DNA of 32,143 bases from CBFHND01 sp965657085. Lineage in GTDB: Bacteria > Pseudomonadota > Alphaproteobacteria > Rhodobacterales > Rhodobacteraceae. The first letter of the stretch is position 1; every line of letters begins with the position of its first letter. A program made the position numbers and the translations under genes. Location: contig CBFHND010000033.1 of NCBI GenBank assembly GCA_965657085.1, positions 1-32,143 on the forward strand, in the 5' to 3' direction. Positions 15,891-23,993 of the stretch are shown piece after piece. The notes below the pieces were generated by a model. It did no database searches. It worked only from the letters and a program-made list of their open reading frames with translations, and was not told where the DNA came from.

Positions 15891-16712
15891 ATGGCTGACG
15901 AACTGATCCATGACCAATCCGCGGGCATCGAACGCCTGCTTGAGATCATGCGCCGCCTGCGGGACCCCGAAACCGGGTGTCCGTGGGACATTGAGCAGAC
16001 CTTCGACACCATCGCGCCCTACACCATCGAAGAGGCCTACGAGGTGGCCGATGCCATCGAACGCCGCGACTGGGCCGATCTGGAGGGCGAATTGGGCGAT
16101 CTGTTGCTGCAATCCGTCTATCACACGGCCATCGGCGAAGAGGCGGGGCATTTCACCTTTCAAACGGTGGTGCGCGCCATCAGCGACAAGATGGTGGCCC
16201 GGCACCCGCATGTGTTTGGCGACGAATCGCGCGACAAATCCGCCGAACAGCAGACCCGTGATTGGGAAGCGATCAAGGCCGCCGAACGCGCAGGTCGGGC
16301 GCAGGGCGGCACGCTGGACGGCGTGGCGCGCAACCTGCCCGCGCTGCTGCGGGCGGTGAAGCTGCAAAAACGGGCGGCCCGCGTGGGGTTTGACTGGCCC
16401 ACCACCACGCAGGTCATCGACAAGATCACCGAGGAAGCCGCCGAACTGGTCGAGGCGCGCGACACTCTGAGCCACGCGGAAGTCACCGAGGAATTCGGCG
16501 ATCTGCTGTTCGTGATGGCCAACCTTGGGCGGCATCTGGGCGTGGACCCCGAAGAGGCCCTGCGCGCCACCAACGCCAAGTTCACCCGCCGGTTCGAAGG
16601 GATCGAGGCGCGGCTGGCGGCCATGGGCAAGACGCCCGCGGACAGCGATCTGGAAGAGATGGATGCGCTTTGGGATGCCGTGAAGGCCGCGGAAAAGGCG
16701 CAGAAGGCCTGA
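15891..16712 (+). CDS. mazG: nucleoside triphosphate pyrophosphohydrolase MazG
   Basis: Hydrolyses (d)NTPs to monophosphate and pyrophosphate; in other bacteria it limits mutagenic nucleotides and lowers (p)ppGpp signalling. The 273-residue protein has the normal two-domain form. The first MazG domain (about 25-110) carries CPWDIEQTF, TIEEAYEVADAIE and ELGDLLLQ. The second (about 165-245) carries KITEEAAELVEA and EEFGDLLFVMANLGRHLG. Each has the EExxE and ExxD magnesium motifs, so both look competent by sequence. ATG 15891 is preceded by AAGGGGGG. Its stop lies 3 bp from the stop of the convergent sulfotransferase-like gene. Confidence 0.96.
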   Translation: MADELIHDQSAGIERLLEIMRRLRDPETGCPWDIEQTFDTIAPYTIEEAYEVADAIERRDWADLEGELGDLLLQSVYHTAIGEEAGHFTFQTVVRAISDKMVARHPHVFGDESRDKSAEQQTRDWEAIKAAERAGRAQGGTLDGVARNLPALLRAVKLQKRAARVGFDWPTTTQVIDKITEEAAELVEARDTLSHAEVTEEFGDLLFVMANLGRHLGVDPEEALRATNAKFTRRFEGIEARLAAMGKTPADSDLEEMDALWDAVKAAEKAQKA

Positions 16713-16715
16713 GGA

Positions 16716-17603
16716 TCAAGCGACGAGCGTGATACCCTTCATCTCCGAAAGCCGTTCCAGATCAGCATCATAGCGGCTTTGCAAGGCTTCCATATCCGCC
16801 GCTGCATAGGCCGTGAACCCGCGATCTTCCGAAAGGTGCTTGTGATCTTCCAACACCTTGCGCCATGCCCGGCGGTTCAGTTCTTCGCCCGCGTGGTAGC
16901 GCGTTTGCAGCACCTCCAACGCGGCGTCCGTCGCGCTCAGGTTCATCACCCGGTCGGGTTCGTCCAGAGGCGTATCGCTCAGGCCCGGTGCCAGACGACG
17001 CAGCAAATCCACACTGCTGCCCCGGTTTTCATAGGTCAGCACCGTGGTCGCCTCGGGGCGCAGGTGCTCTTGCAGGTCCTGCATGACCTCGGGCCAGCCG
17101 CGATCGATCTTCATATGGGCCTTGGCGACATGGGTGAAGGGTTCCACCGGGTTGTCTTCGGCCCGCTTGCGATAGCCCGAGACAAAGAGCTGATGATAGG
17201 GGCGCACAACATAGACGAGGTGCCGCACCGTGCTGCCCAGCCCTTGTGCCAGCGCATCTGCGCGCGCGGCAGACGCGGGAAAGAACTGACCCTTGCGGAA
17301 ATGCATCATGCGACCGGGAATGTTTTCCTCGGACAGGATCAGCGCACGGGTGGGATCGGGGCTGGCGTCTTGCACCGTGCGCTGCACCTTGGCCGCGAAT
17401 TGCGCCTGCTGGCCCAGCCCGTGCCGTGGCCCCGGCAGCCGCAGCGCCAGCGTGCCGCCCGGGATGCCGTCGCGCCCCGGAAAGGCCGCATCGAACCCTG
17501 CTGCCTTCAAGGCCGCACGGTTTTGCGAAAGGCACATCTGGAAAGAGGACGTGCCGGTGCGGTGTGCGCCCGCGTGAATATAGATGTCCTTGTCCGTGCC
17601 CAT
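16716..17603 (-). CDS. sulfotransferase-like protein
   Basis: A 295-residue protein that opens with IYIHAGAHRTGTSSFQ, matching the 5'-phosphosulfate-binding loop of PAPS-dependent sulfotransferases (a P-loop variant with a T-G-T-S-S core). Further signs are a strand-loop ILSEENIPGR and the segment HLVYVVRPYHQLFVSGYRKR, which fits the 3'-phosphate-binding motif (RxxxxxxxS). The acceptor is unknown; cell-surface glycans are typical for bacterial members. The second half (about 200-295) is helical without recognised motifs. ATG 17603 has no strong ribosome-binding site. The gene is divergent from the nucleoside hydrolase gene and convergent with mazG, so it stands alone. An alternative is an inactive P-loop relative. 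Confidence 0.7.
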   Translation of the reverse strand: MGTDKDIYIHAGAHRTGTSSFQMCLSQNRAALKAAGFDAAFPGRDGIPGGTLALRLPGPRHGLGQQAQFAAKVQRTVQDASPDPTRALILSEENIPGRMMHFRKGQFFPASAARADALAQGLGSTVRHLVYVVRPYHQLFVSGYRKRAEDNPVEPFTHVAKAHMKIDRGWPEVMQDLQEHLRPEATTVLTYENRGSSVDLLRRLAPGLSDTPLDEPDRVMNLSATDAALEVLQTRYHAGEELNRRAWRKVLEDHKHLSEDRGFTAYAAADMEALQSRYDADLERLSEMKGITLVA

Positions 17604-17715
17604 GGCACCGCGTTTAGGCGATGGGCGTGTCCTTGCGCAAGCGTGCGGTGTGACCTCTGGACAAGCCGCCACGCGCTTGCGACTGTCGCGCCACAGCACC
17701 ACCAAAGGACGCCCG

Positions 17716-18657
17716 ATGCCCCCCCGCAAGATCATTATCGACACAGACCCCGGACAGGACGATGCCGTGGCCATCCTTCTGGCGCTGGCCAGCCCTGACG
17801 AGATCGAAGTGTTGGGTATCACCGCCGTGGCGGGCAATGTGCCGCTGGACCTGACCCAGAAGAACGCGCGCATCGTCTGCGAACTGGCCGGGCGGCCCGA
17901 CCTGCCCGTTTACGCGGGCTGCGACCGTCCGATGGGCCGCGATCTGGTGACAGCCGAACATGTGCACGGCAAGACGGGCCTCGATGGTCCCGACCTGCCC
18001 GATCCCGCCATGCCACTGCAAGACGGTCACGCGGTGGATTTCATCATCGACACTTTGCGCGCCCATGCGTCCGGCACCGTGACCCTGTGCCCGCTGGGGC
18101 CACTCACGAACATAGCCACGGCCCTGCAACGCGCCCCGGATATCGCGGAAAAGGTGCAGCAGATCGTGCTGATGGGCGGCGGCTATTTCCAGGGGGGCAA
18201 CATCACGCCTGCCGCTGAATTCAACATTTACGTCGATCCGCAAGCGGCTGATATCGTGTTTAAAAGTGGAATTGACATCGTGGTGATGCCGCTCGATGTC
18301 ACCCACAAGGCGCTGGTCACCAAGCCGCGCAACGACGCCTTTCGCGCGCTTGGCACCCCTGCCGGAATTGCCGTGGCGCAAATGACCGACTTCTTTGAAC
18401 GCTTCGACAAGGAAAAATACGGCTCTGCCGGGGCGCCCCTGCATGACCCATGCGTGACCGCCTACCTGATCCAACCTGACCTCTTCACAGGCCGCCACAT
18501 CAACGTCGAGATTGAAACCTCCTCTGAGCTGACCATGGGCATGACCGTCGCCGACTGGTGGCGCGTGTCGGGCCGTGCGCCCAACGCGCTGTTCATCGGC
18601 GATCTGGATGCCGATGGGTTCTTTGCCCTGCTGACCGAACGACTGGCCCGGATATGA
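17716..18657 (+). CDS. inosine-uridine preferring nucleoside hydrolase
   Basis: Cleaves the N-glycosidic bond of ribonucleosides to free base and ribose for salvage. It is 313 residues. The N-terminal calcium-binding signature IIIDTDPGQDDA (D9, D11, D15, D16) is intact. LCPLGPLTNIA, VLMGGGYFQGGNITPAAEFNIYVDP and the C-terminal H243-D244 in LHDPCVTAYL supply the remaining metal and ribose ligands. There is no signal peptide, so it is cytosolic. Base specificity cannot be read from the sequence. ATG 17716 follows AAAGGA by about 8 bases. Its stop overlaps the following acetyltransferase start as ATGA. Confidence 0.93.
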   Translation: MPPRKIIIDTDPGQDDAVAILLALASPDEIEVLGITAVAGNVPLDLTQKNARIVCELAGRPDLPVYAGCDRPMGRDLVTAEHVHGKTGLDGPDLPDPAMPLQDGHAVDFIIDTLRAHASGTVTLCPLGPLTNIATALQRAPDIAEKVQQIVLMGGGYFQGGNITPAAEFNIYVDPQAADIVFKSGIDIVVMPLDVTHKALVTKPRNDAFRALGTPAGIAVAQMTDFFERFDKEKYGSAGAPLHDPCVTAYLIQPDLFTGRHINVEIETSSELTMGMTVADWWRVSGRAPNALFIGDLDADGFFALLTERLARI

Positions 18658-19103
18658 GCGCGATCCTCACTCTCGCCACGCCGGAGCACATCGACAAGCT
18701 GTTGCCATTGGTCGCGGCCTTCCACGCCGAAGAAGGCATCGATCTGTCCGAAGAGGCCCGGCGCGCCGGTGTTGCCCCCCTGCTCGACGGTATCCCCCAT
18801 GGTGCCGCCTACCTGATCGGGCCGCCGCGCGCGCCCATCGGATATATCATCGTGACCTTTGGCTGGTCGGTGGAGTTCGGTGGCATGGACGGCTTTGTGG
18901 ACGAACTCTTTATCCGCCCCGGCGTGCGTGGGCGTGGCGTGGCGACCGAGGTTCTGATGTCGCTGCCCCGTGCGCTGGCTGGCGCAGGCCTCAAGGCGCT
19001 CCATCTTGAGGTGGCCACGGGCAACCAAAGCGCCCAACGGCTCTATGGTCGCGCGGGCTTTTCGCTGCGCGATGGCTATCACCTGATGACGCGCAGGCTC
19101 TGA
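18654..19103 (+). CDS. GNAT family N-acetyltransferase
   Basis: Single GNAT domain of 149 residues that transfers an acetyl group from acetyl-CoA to an unknown amine. The acetyl-CoA loop VRGRGVATEVL (R/QxxGxA pattern) follows the strand DELFIRPG, and the terminal strand-helix LHLEVATGNQSAQRLYGRAGF is typical of motif B. It overlaps the nucleoside hydrolase stop by 4 bp, so the two are co-translated, but no functional link is obvious. The selO start follows 17 bp after its stop, so the three may form one transcript. Confidence 0.88.
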   Translation: MSAILTLATPEHIDKLLPLVAAFHAEEGIDLSEEARRAGVAPLLDGIPHGAAYLIGPPRAPIGYIIVTFGWSVEFGGMDGFVDELFIRPGVRGRGVATEVLMSLPRALAGAGLKALHLEVATGNQSAQRLYGRAGFSLRDGYHLMTRRL

Positions 19104-19120
19104 CGCCCTATCTAAGGCCC

Positions 19121-20542
19121 ATGTCCATGCATATCCCCTTCGACAACACCTATGCCGCCCTGCCACCCGGATTCTATTCCCGGCAGGCCCCGACGCCGGT
19201 CAAGGCACCACAGCTTCTGGCCTTCAACGGGCCGCTGGCCGCGACCCTTGGCATCACCGAGGAGGACCCGCAGGCACTGGCCGATCTCTTTGCAGGCAAT
19301 GCCCTGCCCGAAGGCGCGGCCCCTCTGGCCCAGCTTTACGCGGGCCACCAGTTCGGCAGCTACAATCCGCAATTGGGCGACGGGCGCGCGATCCTTCTGG
19401 GCGAAGTCGTGGGCCGCGACGGTCTGCGCCGCGACATTCAGCTCAAGGGATCGGGGCCGACCCCTTACAGCCGGATGGGCGACGGGCGCGCCTGGCTGGG
19501 GCCGGTGCTGCGCGAATACGTGGTGTCCGAGGCGATGCATGCCCTTGGCATTCCCACCACCCGCGCGCTGGCCGCCGTGGCCACGGGCGAACACATCTGG
19601 CGCGAACAAGGGGCGTTGCCCGGCGCGGTGCTGACCCGCGTGGCGTCAAGCCACCTGCGTGTGGGCACCTTTCAGGTTTTTGCCCACCGGGGCGAGGTCG
19701 AGGCGCTGCGCACGCTCACCGATTATGCCATCGCCCGGCATTACCCGGATGCGGATGGTCCCATGGGCCTCTTGGCCGAGGTTTGCGCCGCGCAGGCCCG
19801 ACTGGTGGCAAAATGGATGGCCGTGGGCTTTATCCACGGGGTGATGAACACCGACAATTGCACCATCTCGGGCGAAACCATCGACTATGGCCCCTGCGCC
19901 TTCATGGACTCCTATGACGAGGCGCGGGTGTTTTCCTCGATCGATCAGACCGGGCGCTATGCCTATGGCAACCAGCCGCGCATCGCGGTGTGGAACATGG
20001 CGCAACTGGCGACATCTCTGATCCAGCAGATGGAAGACAAGGAAGCGGCCGTCGAAGAGGCGACAATGCTGGTACACGCCATGCCGGGCCAGCTTCAGGA
20101 CGCATGGCTTGGAGCCTTCGGGCGCAAGCTGGGGTTGGCCGCGGCGACGGCTGAGGATCAACCGTTGATCGAAGACCTGCTGGGCCTGATGCAGACGGAT
20201 GGTGCGGATTTCACCAATGCCTTTTCGGCTCTTGGCACCGATACCGCGCAGGATCAGTTCACGGACCGCGCGGCCTTTGCAGCATGGCAAGACCGCTGGC
20301 ACAAGCGGATCGAAACTGAGGCGGACCCCGAGGCGACAATGGCCGCCGCCAACCCCAGGCTTATCCCGCGCAACCACCGCATCGAGGCGATGATCGATGC
20401 CGCCGTTGCGGGCGACATGGCCCCGTTCACGCGGCTGACGCAAGCGCTTGCGACGCCGTTCACGATGTCCGACGACAACGCCGACCTCGCACGACCGCCG
20501 AGCCAGCAGGAAATCGTTCCTGCCACTTTCTGCGGCACTTGA
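19121..20542 (+). CDS. selO: protein adenylyltransferase SelO (YdiU)
   Basis: Pseudokinase-fold enzyme that transfers AMP from ATP to Ser, Thr or Tyr of target proteins; linked to oxidative stress in E. coli and mitochondria. At 473 residues it is close to family length. Visible motifs are QLYAGHQFGSYNPQLGDGRA, DIQLKGSGPTPYSRMGDGRA (K109), HGVMNTDNCTISG (N243, D245, N246) and DYGPCAFMD (D255), which hold ATP in the flipped orientation. The chain ends FCGT and then a plain TGA stop, with a single terminal Cys rather than the CxxU or CxxC of selenoprotein forms. Start ATG 19121; a second in-frame ATG at 19127 is possible. Confidence 0.96.
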   Translation: MSMHIPFDNTYAALPPGFYSRQAPTPVKAPQLLAFNGPLAATLGITEEDPQALADLFAGNALPEGAAPLAQLYAGHQFGSYNPQLGDGRAILLGEVVGRDGLRRDIQLKGSGPTPYSRMGDGRAWLGPVLREYVVSEAMHALGIPTTRALAAVATGEHIWREQGALPGAVLTRVASSHLRVGTFQVFAHRGEVEALRTLTDYAIARHYPDADGPMGLLAEVCAAQARLVAKWMAVGFIHGVMNTDNCTISGETIDYGPCAFMDSYDEARVFSSIDQTGRYAYGNQPRIAVWNMAQLATSLIQQMEDKEAAVEEATMLVHAMPGQLQDAWLGAFGRKLGLAAATAEDQPLIEDLLGLMQTDGADFTNAFSALGTDTAQDQFTDRAAFAAWQDRWHKRIETEADPEATMAAANPRLIPRNHRIEAMIDAAVAGDMAPFTRLTQALATPFTMSDDNADLARPPSQQEIVPATFCGT

Positions 20543-20584
20543 TCTTCTGAGTTCTGCTAAAGCATGGGGGCGCTCGACGCCCGC

Positions 20585-21460
20585 TTATCTGCGGTTGATC
20601 AACAGCAGCCCAACGGCCACCATCACCAGTGCCACCCAGACCTGCCAGCCCACCTGTTCGCCCAGCAACAGCCACCCGAGGATCACCGCAAAAACAGGTG
20701 ATAGAAAGCTGAAGGAGGCAACCGAGGACGCCGGATACATCGACATCAGCCAGAACCATGCCAGAAAGCCGAAGCTGGCGATGGCGAATATCTGGAACAG
20801 CAGCCCCGCAATGTGGATCGGCTGCACCTCGCGGATAAAGGGACCAAAGAACAGCGCCGCAAAAAGCAAAAGGGGCGCAGACATGACCAATTGCCACATC
20901 AATTGCTGCTCGGGTGCGGCAGTGCTGAGCCCCGTCACCCGAACACAGAGCGCGATGCCCGCCCAGCAAATCGCCGCCACCAGCGCAAGGATATCGCCCG
21001 TCAGGCTGGCCGCGCCATTGCTGCGGTCGAGCATCGCCAGCGCCACGCCGCCCATCGCCACCGCGAGGCCCAACATGCGCAGGGCACTCAACCGCTCTCC
21101 GGGCAAGGCGACATGTGCGGCCAGCGCCAGCCAGACCGGCATGGAATAAAAGATCACCGAGGCGCGGCTGACCGTTGTAAGGTCCAGCGCCACAAAAAGG
21201 CTCATGAATTCCAGGGCGAAAAGCGTGCCCGCCAAAGCCCCGCCGAACCACGTGGCGCGCGGCAGGCGCAGGGATACGCCACGCCACCGCATCCAAAGTG
21301 CCAGAACGATCAGCCCGCCAACCGACCGGATGCCCGCCAGGAACACCGGGCCAAAGCCGCCGTTGGTCACCTTGATCACCACCTGGTTGAAGGCAAGGTG
21401 CAGCGCGAACAGAACCAGCGCGACGACGCCAAACGTATCGATAGAGGATTTGCGTTCCAT
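20585..21460 (-). CDS. DMT superfamily (EamA) transporter
   Basis: Inner-membrane permease of the drug/metabolite transporter superfamily, 291 residues with about ten hydrophobic segments arranged as two EamA repeats. The first covers about residues 10-140 and the second about 155-285. The second ends with the usual SFLSPVFAVILGWLLLGEQVGW, and the first has FYSMPVWLALAAHVALPGERL at the same place. The substrate (amino acid, metabolite or drug) cannot be told from sequence. ATG 21460 has only a weak ribosome-binding site. Convergent with selO (42 bp gap) and divergent from the DUF533 gene. Confidence 0.88.
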   Translation of the reverse strand: MERKSSIDTFGVVALVLFALHLAFNQVVIKVTNGGFGPVFLAGIRSVGGLIVLALWMRWRGVSLRLPRATWFGGALAGTLFALEFMSLFVALDLTTVSRASVIFYSMPVWLALAAHVALPGERLSALRMLGLAVAMGGVALAMLDRSNGAASLTGDILALVAAICWAGIALCVRVTGLSTAAPEQQLMWQLVMSAPLLLFAALFFGPFIREVQPIHIAGLLFQIFAIASFGFLAWFWLMSMYPASSVASFSFLSPVFAVILGWLLLGEQVGWQVWVALVMVAVGLLLINRR

Positions 21461-21593
21461 CGCGCCACAAGGCCCGCAGCCCGCGCCATTGTCAATCGTG
21501 CGGCAGCCCGCGCGCTTTTCCCCAAGGCGCACCGCGCGAGCTGTGCAACACTGGCCAATATGATTCTGACAGAAACCAAATGGGGGGCATGAC

Positions 21594-22463
21594 ATGAGCC
21601 TGATGAAAACACTCGCCAAGGTCGCCATCGGCGTGGCCGTGGCCAAAGGCGCAAGCGCGATGATGAAAGGCGGCAGCAGCGGTGAGGCCGCTGGCGGTGG
21701 CGGGCTTGGCGGATTGCTGGGCGGACTGACAGGCGGCGCAGCGGCGGCAGGCAGCGGCCAGCCTTTCGGTGGCACCAACAGCCCCGGCGCGGCGGGCGGC
21801 GGATTGCAGGACATGCTGGGCGGCCTTCTGGGCGGTGCGGGCGGCGCATCCGCTGGTGCAGACGGTATGTCCGGCGGGCTGGGCGGTTTGCTGGAGAGCC
21901 TTGGCGGCGGCCAGGGCGGAACAAGCGGCGGCGGTCTTCAGGATATGTTGGGCGGATTGGCGGGCGCGGCGGGTGCCGGTGGGCTTCTGGGTGGACTCAG
22001 CGGTGCGCTGGGTCAGAAACCCGCGCAAAGCAACGACAGCTTCGGCGCCGTTCTGAACTCGCAATTCGACCAGACGCCGGAACCGGCCATCGAACCCTCT
22101 GCCGATCAGGAGGCCGCGGCCGCCCTGATGCTGCGCGCGATGATCCAGGCGGCGAAATCCGATGGCAAGCTGGATGACGGCGAGCAGGAAAAGCTGATGG
22201 GGCAACTGGGTGGCGATGTGGACCGCGAAGAAGCGGCCTTTGTTCAGGCCGAGATGCAGCGCAACGTCGATGTCGACGCGCTGGCCGCCGCAGTGCCGCG
22301 CGGGCTTGAGCCACAGGTCTATGCCATGTCGCTCTTGGCGATCGATCTGGATTCGCAGGCCGAAGCACAATACCTGCACGCGCTGGCACAGGCGATGAAC
22401 CTCAAACCGGCACAGGTCAACGACGTGCACGCCCAGTTGGGCGCGCCGTCGCTTTATACCTGA
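21594..22463 (+). CDS. DUF533 / TerB-like domain protein with Gly-rich N-terminal half
   Basis: The 289-residue protein has two parts. Residues 1-20 form a short amphipathic or membrane-seeking helix (MKTLAKVAIGVAVAKGASAM). Residues about 25-140 are a Gly/Ala/Leu-rich low-complexity region with repeats, GGGLQDMLGGLLGGAGG and GGGLQDMLGGLAGAAG being near copies. Residues about 165-285 form a helical DUF533 domain of the YebE/TerB-like fold, with LMLRAMIQAAKSDGKLDDGEQEKL as its signature. Role unknown; related E. coli YebE is an envelope-stress gene. Start ATG follows GGGGGG. It converges with the DEAD-box helicase gene, stops 6 bp apart. Confidence 0.85.
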   Translation: MSLMKTLAKVAIGVAVAKGASAMMKGGSSGEAAGGGGLGGLLGGLTGGAAAAGSGQPFGGTNSPGAAGGGLQDMLGGLLGGAGGASAGADGMSGGLGGLLESLGGGQGGTSGGGLQDMLGGLAGAAGAGGLLGGLSGALGQKPAQSNDSFGAVLNSQFDQTPEPAIEPSADQEAAAALMLRAMIQAAKSDGKLDDGEQEKLMGQLGGDVDREEAAFVQAEMQRNVDVDALAAAVPRGLEPQVYAMSLLAIDLDSQAEAQYLHALAQAMNLKPAQVNDVHAQLGAPSLYT

Positions 22464-22469
22464 ACAGGA

Positions 22470-23792
22470 TCAGGCGGCGCTTTTGGCGCCGCCACCCGAT
22501 CCACCGCGCCGTCTGCGGCGGCCACCACCCGGTTTGCCCCCCGACGGTGCGCCACCCGGGGCACCACCACCGGGCTTGCGCCGACGACCACCGCCACCGG
22601 GTTTGCCACCGGGGCGGCCTCCGCCACCGGATTTGGCTCCGCCCTTGGGCAGTTCCACATCTTCCCACGCGCGCCCCGAAGCCACGGGGATCCTGATCCC
22701 CATCACCTTCTGGATATCGCGCAGCTGGCCGATTTCGTCCGGGGCGCAGAATGCAATCGCTGCACCGTCCTTGCCCGCGCGCGCGGTGCGCCCGATCCGG
22801 TGCACATAGTTGTCCGGTACATTGGGCAATTCGTAGTTGTAGACGTGTTTCACGTCCGGAATGTCCAGCCCCCGCGCGGCCACATCCGTGGCCACCAGCA
22901 CCTTGATCGTGCCCGCCTTGAAGGCGGCGATGGCGCGGTCCCGCTGACCTTGCGACTTGTTGCCATGAATGGCACCGGCCGCAAAACCCGCCTTTTCCAG
23001 CGTGCGCGACAGCTTTTCCATGCCATGCTTTGTGCGGCCGAATACCAGCGCGCGTTCGTCGCGGTGTTCACCCAGCAGTTCCATCAACAGCTTGGACTTT
23101 TCCGCCTTGGCAATGAAGTGCACCTCTTGGGTGACCTTGTCCGCCGCCTTGCCCGGAGGGGACACTTCGATGCGAATGGGGCTTTTGAGATAGCTGTTGG
23201 CCACTTCGTTCATCAGCTTGGGCATGGTCGCCGAAAACAGCATCGTCTGCCGTTCCTTGGGCAGCACCGAGGCGATCTTGCGCAGATCATGGATGAAGCC
23301 CATGTCGAGCATCTGGTCCGCCTCGTCCAGCACCAGGAACGTCGTTTCGTGCAGCATCACCGCGCGGCGATCCATCAGGTCCAACAGGCGTCCGGGCGTG
23401 GCCACCAAAAGGTCCACACCGCGTTCCAGCCGCTTGATCTGCGGGTTGATCGATTGTCCGCCCACGACCATCTGCGCCTTCAGCGGCGTACCCTCGCAGA
23501 AGCCGCGCAGGTTTTCCATGATCTGGTTGGCCAGTTCGCGCGTGGGGGCCAGAACAAGACCACGCACGGTGCGCGGCTTGGGCCGGGTTTCAATTTCGAG
23601 CATCTGCGCCACGAGAGGCACGCCGAAAGCGGCGGTCTTGCCGGTGCCGGTCTGCGCCAGCCCCATCACATCGCGCCCGTTCAGCGCATGGGGGATCGCC
23701 TGTTTCTGGATCGGCGTCGGATCCTTGAGGCCCATTTCGGCCAGTCGTTTGACCAGCCGGTTGGGCAGGTCCATCATATCAAAATCGCTCAT
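22470..23792 (-). CDS. DEAD-box ATP-dependent RNA helicase
   Basis: RhlE-type RNA helicase of 440 residues, acting in RNA unwinding for ribosome assembly or mRNA decay. All motifs are intact: Q motif DPTPIQKQAIP, I AQTGTGKT (K52), Ia PTRELANQI, Ib TPGRLLDL, II DEAD, III SAT, V ATDVAARGLDI and VI HRIGRTARAG. The last 60 or so residues (from about 380) are a Gly/Arg/Pro/Lys-rich tail with RRRK and RRRRR clusters, the usual non-specific RNA-binding extension. ATG 23792 is chosen because AAGGA precedes it by about 7 bases; GTG 23810 is a weaker alternative. Which of the RhlE, CsdA or SrmB roles it plays cannot be settled by motif alone. Confidence 0.94.
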   Translation of the reverse strand: MSDFDMMDLPNRLVKRLAEMGLKDPTPIQKQAIPHALNGRDVMGLAQTGTGKTAAFGVPLVAQMLEIETRPKPRTVRGLVLAPTRELANQIMENLRGFCEGTPLKAQMVVGGQSINPQIKRLERGVDLLVATPGRLLDLMDRRAVMLHETTFLVLDEADQMLDMGFIHDLRKIASVLPKERQTMLFSATMPKLMNEVANSYLKSPIRIEVSPPGKAADKVTQEVHFIAKAEKSKLLMELLGEHRDERALVFGRTKHGMEKLSRTLEKAGFAAGAIHGNKSQGQRDRAIAAFKAGTIKVLVATDVAARGLDIPDVKHVYNYELPNVPDNYVHRIGRTARAGKDGAAIAFCAPDEIGQLRDIQKVMGIRIPVASGRAWEDVELPKGGAKSGGGGRPGGKPGGGGRRRKPGGGAPGGAPSGGKPGGGRRRRRGGSGGGAKSAA

Positions 23793-23939
23793 GTCATTCC
23801 TTGGCCGCACCCGAAACGGGGCGACACATCACTTGCGGTTGAACGGCCGGTCTGCGTGCACGGGGATAGGCCCCCGCCACGTCCGGTCGCGTTGCCCCAC
23901 GCGTGATTTTGGGAACATCGGGCGATCCGCTGTGGTCCT

Positions 23940-23954
23940 GATCCCATTGGGATC
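23940..23954. repeat. perfect inverted repeat, 7-bp arms
   Basis: GATCCCA, one central T, then TGGGATC. The next outer bases add a G-U wobble and a C-G pair, so an RNA copy would fold into a short stem. It sits about 150 bp upstream of the helicase start codon. It may be an operator or an RNA hairpin; no T-run follows on either strand. Confidence 0.45.
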
Positions 23955-23980
23955 GGCGGGTGTGTCCCGCTCTTGCCATT

Positions 23981-23993
23981 GATTACCGTAATC
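23981..23993. promoter_or_regulatory. perfect palindrome GATTACCGTAATC, operator-like
   Basis: Arms GATTAC and GTAATC around a single C make a 13-bp palindrome in a GC-rich background. It lies about 190 bp upstream of the helicase gene and 400 bp upstream of fur. The size fits a dimeric regulator site, but I cannot name the regulator. Confidence 0.35.

Noticed and set aside
20533..20542. Possible selenocysteine at the end of SelO
   Set aside because: The chain ends FCGT and then TGA, as in ordinary bacterial SelO; there is no CxxU context and no following in-frame extension resembling the family.
20568..20582. Hairpin GGGCG/CGCCC between selO and the convergent DMT gene
   Set aside because: Stem of only 5 bp and no T-run on either strand; not a convincing terminator.
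23829..23918. Minus-strand frame of 29 codons ending HADRPFNRK
   Set aside because: Looks somewhat protein-like but has no ribosome-binding site near its ATG and no family I can name; too short to support.
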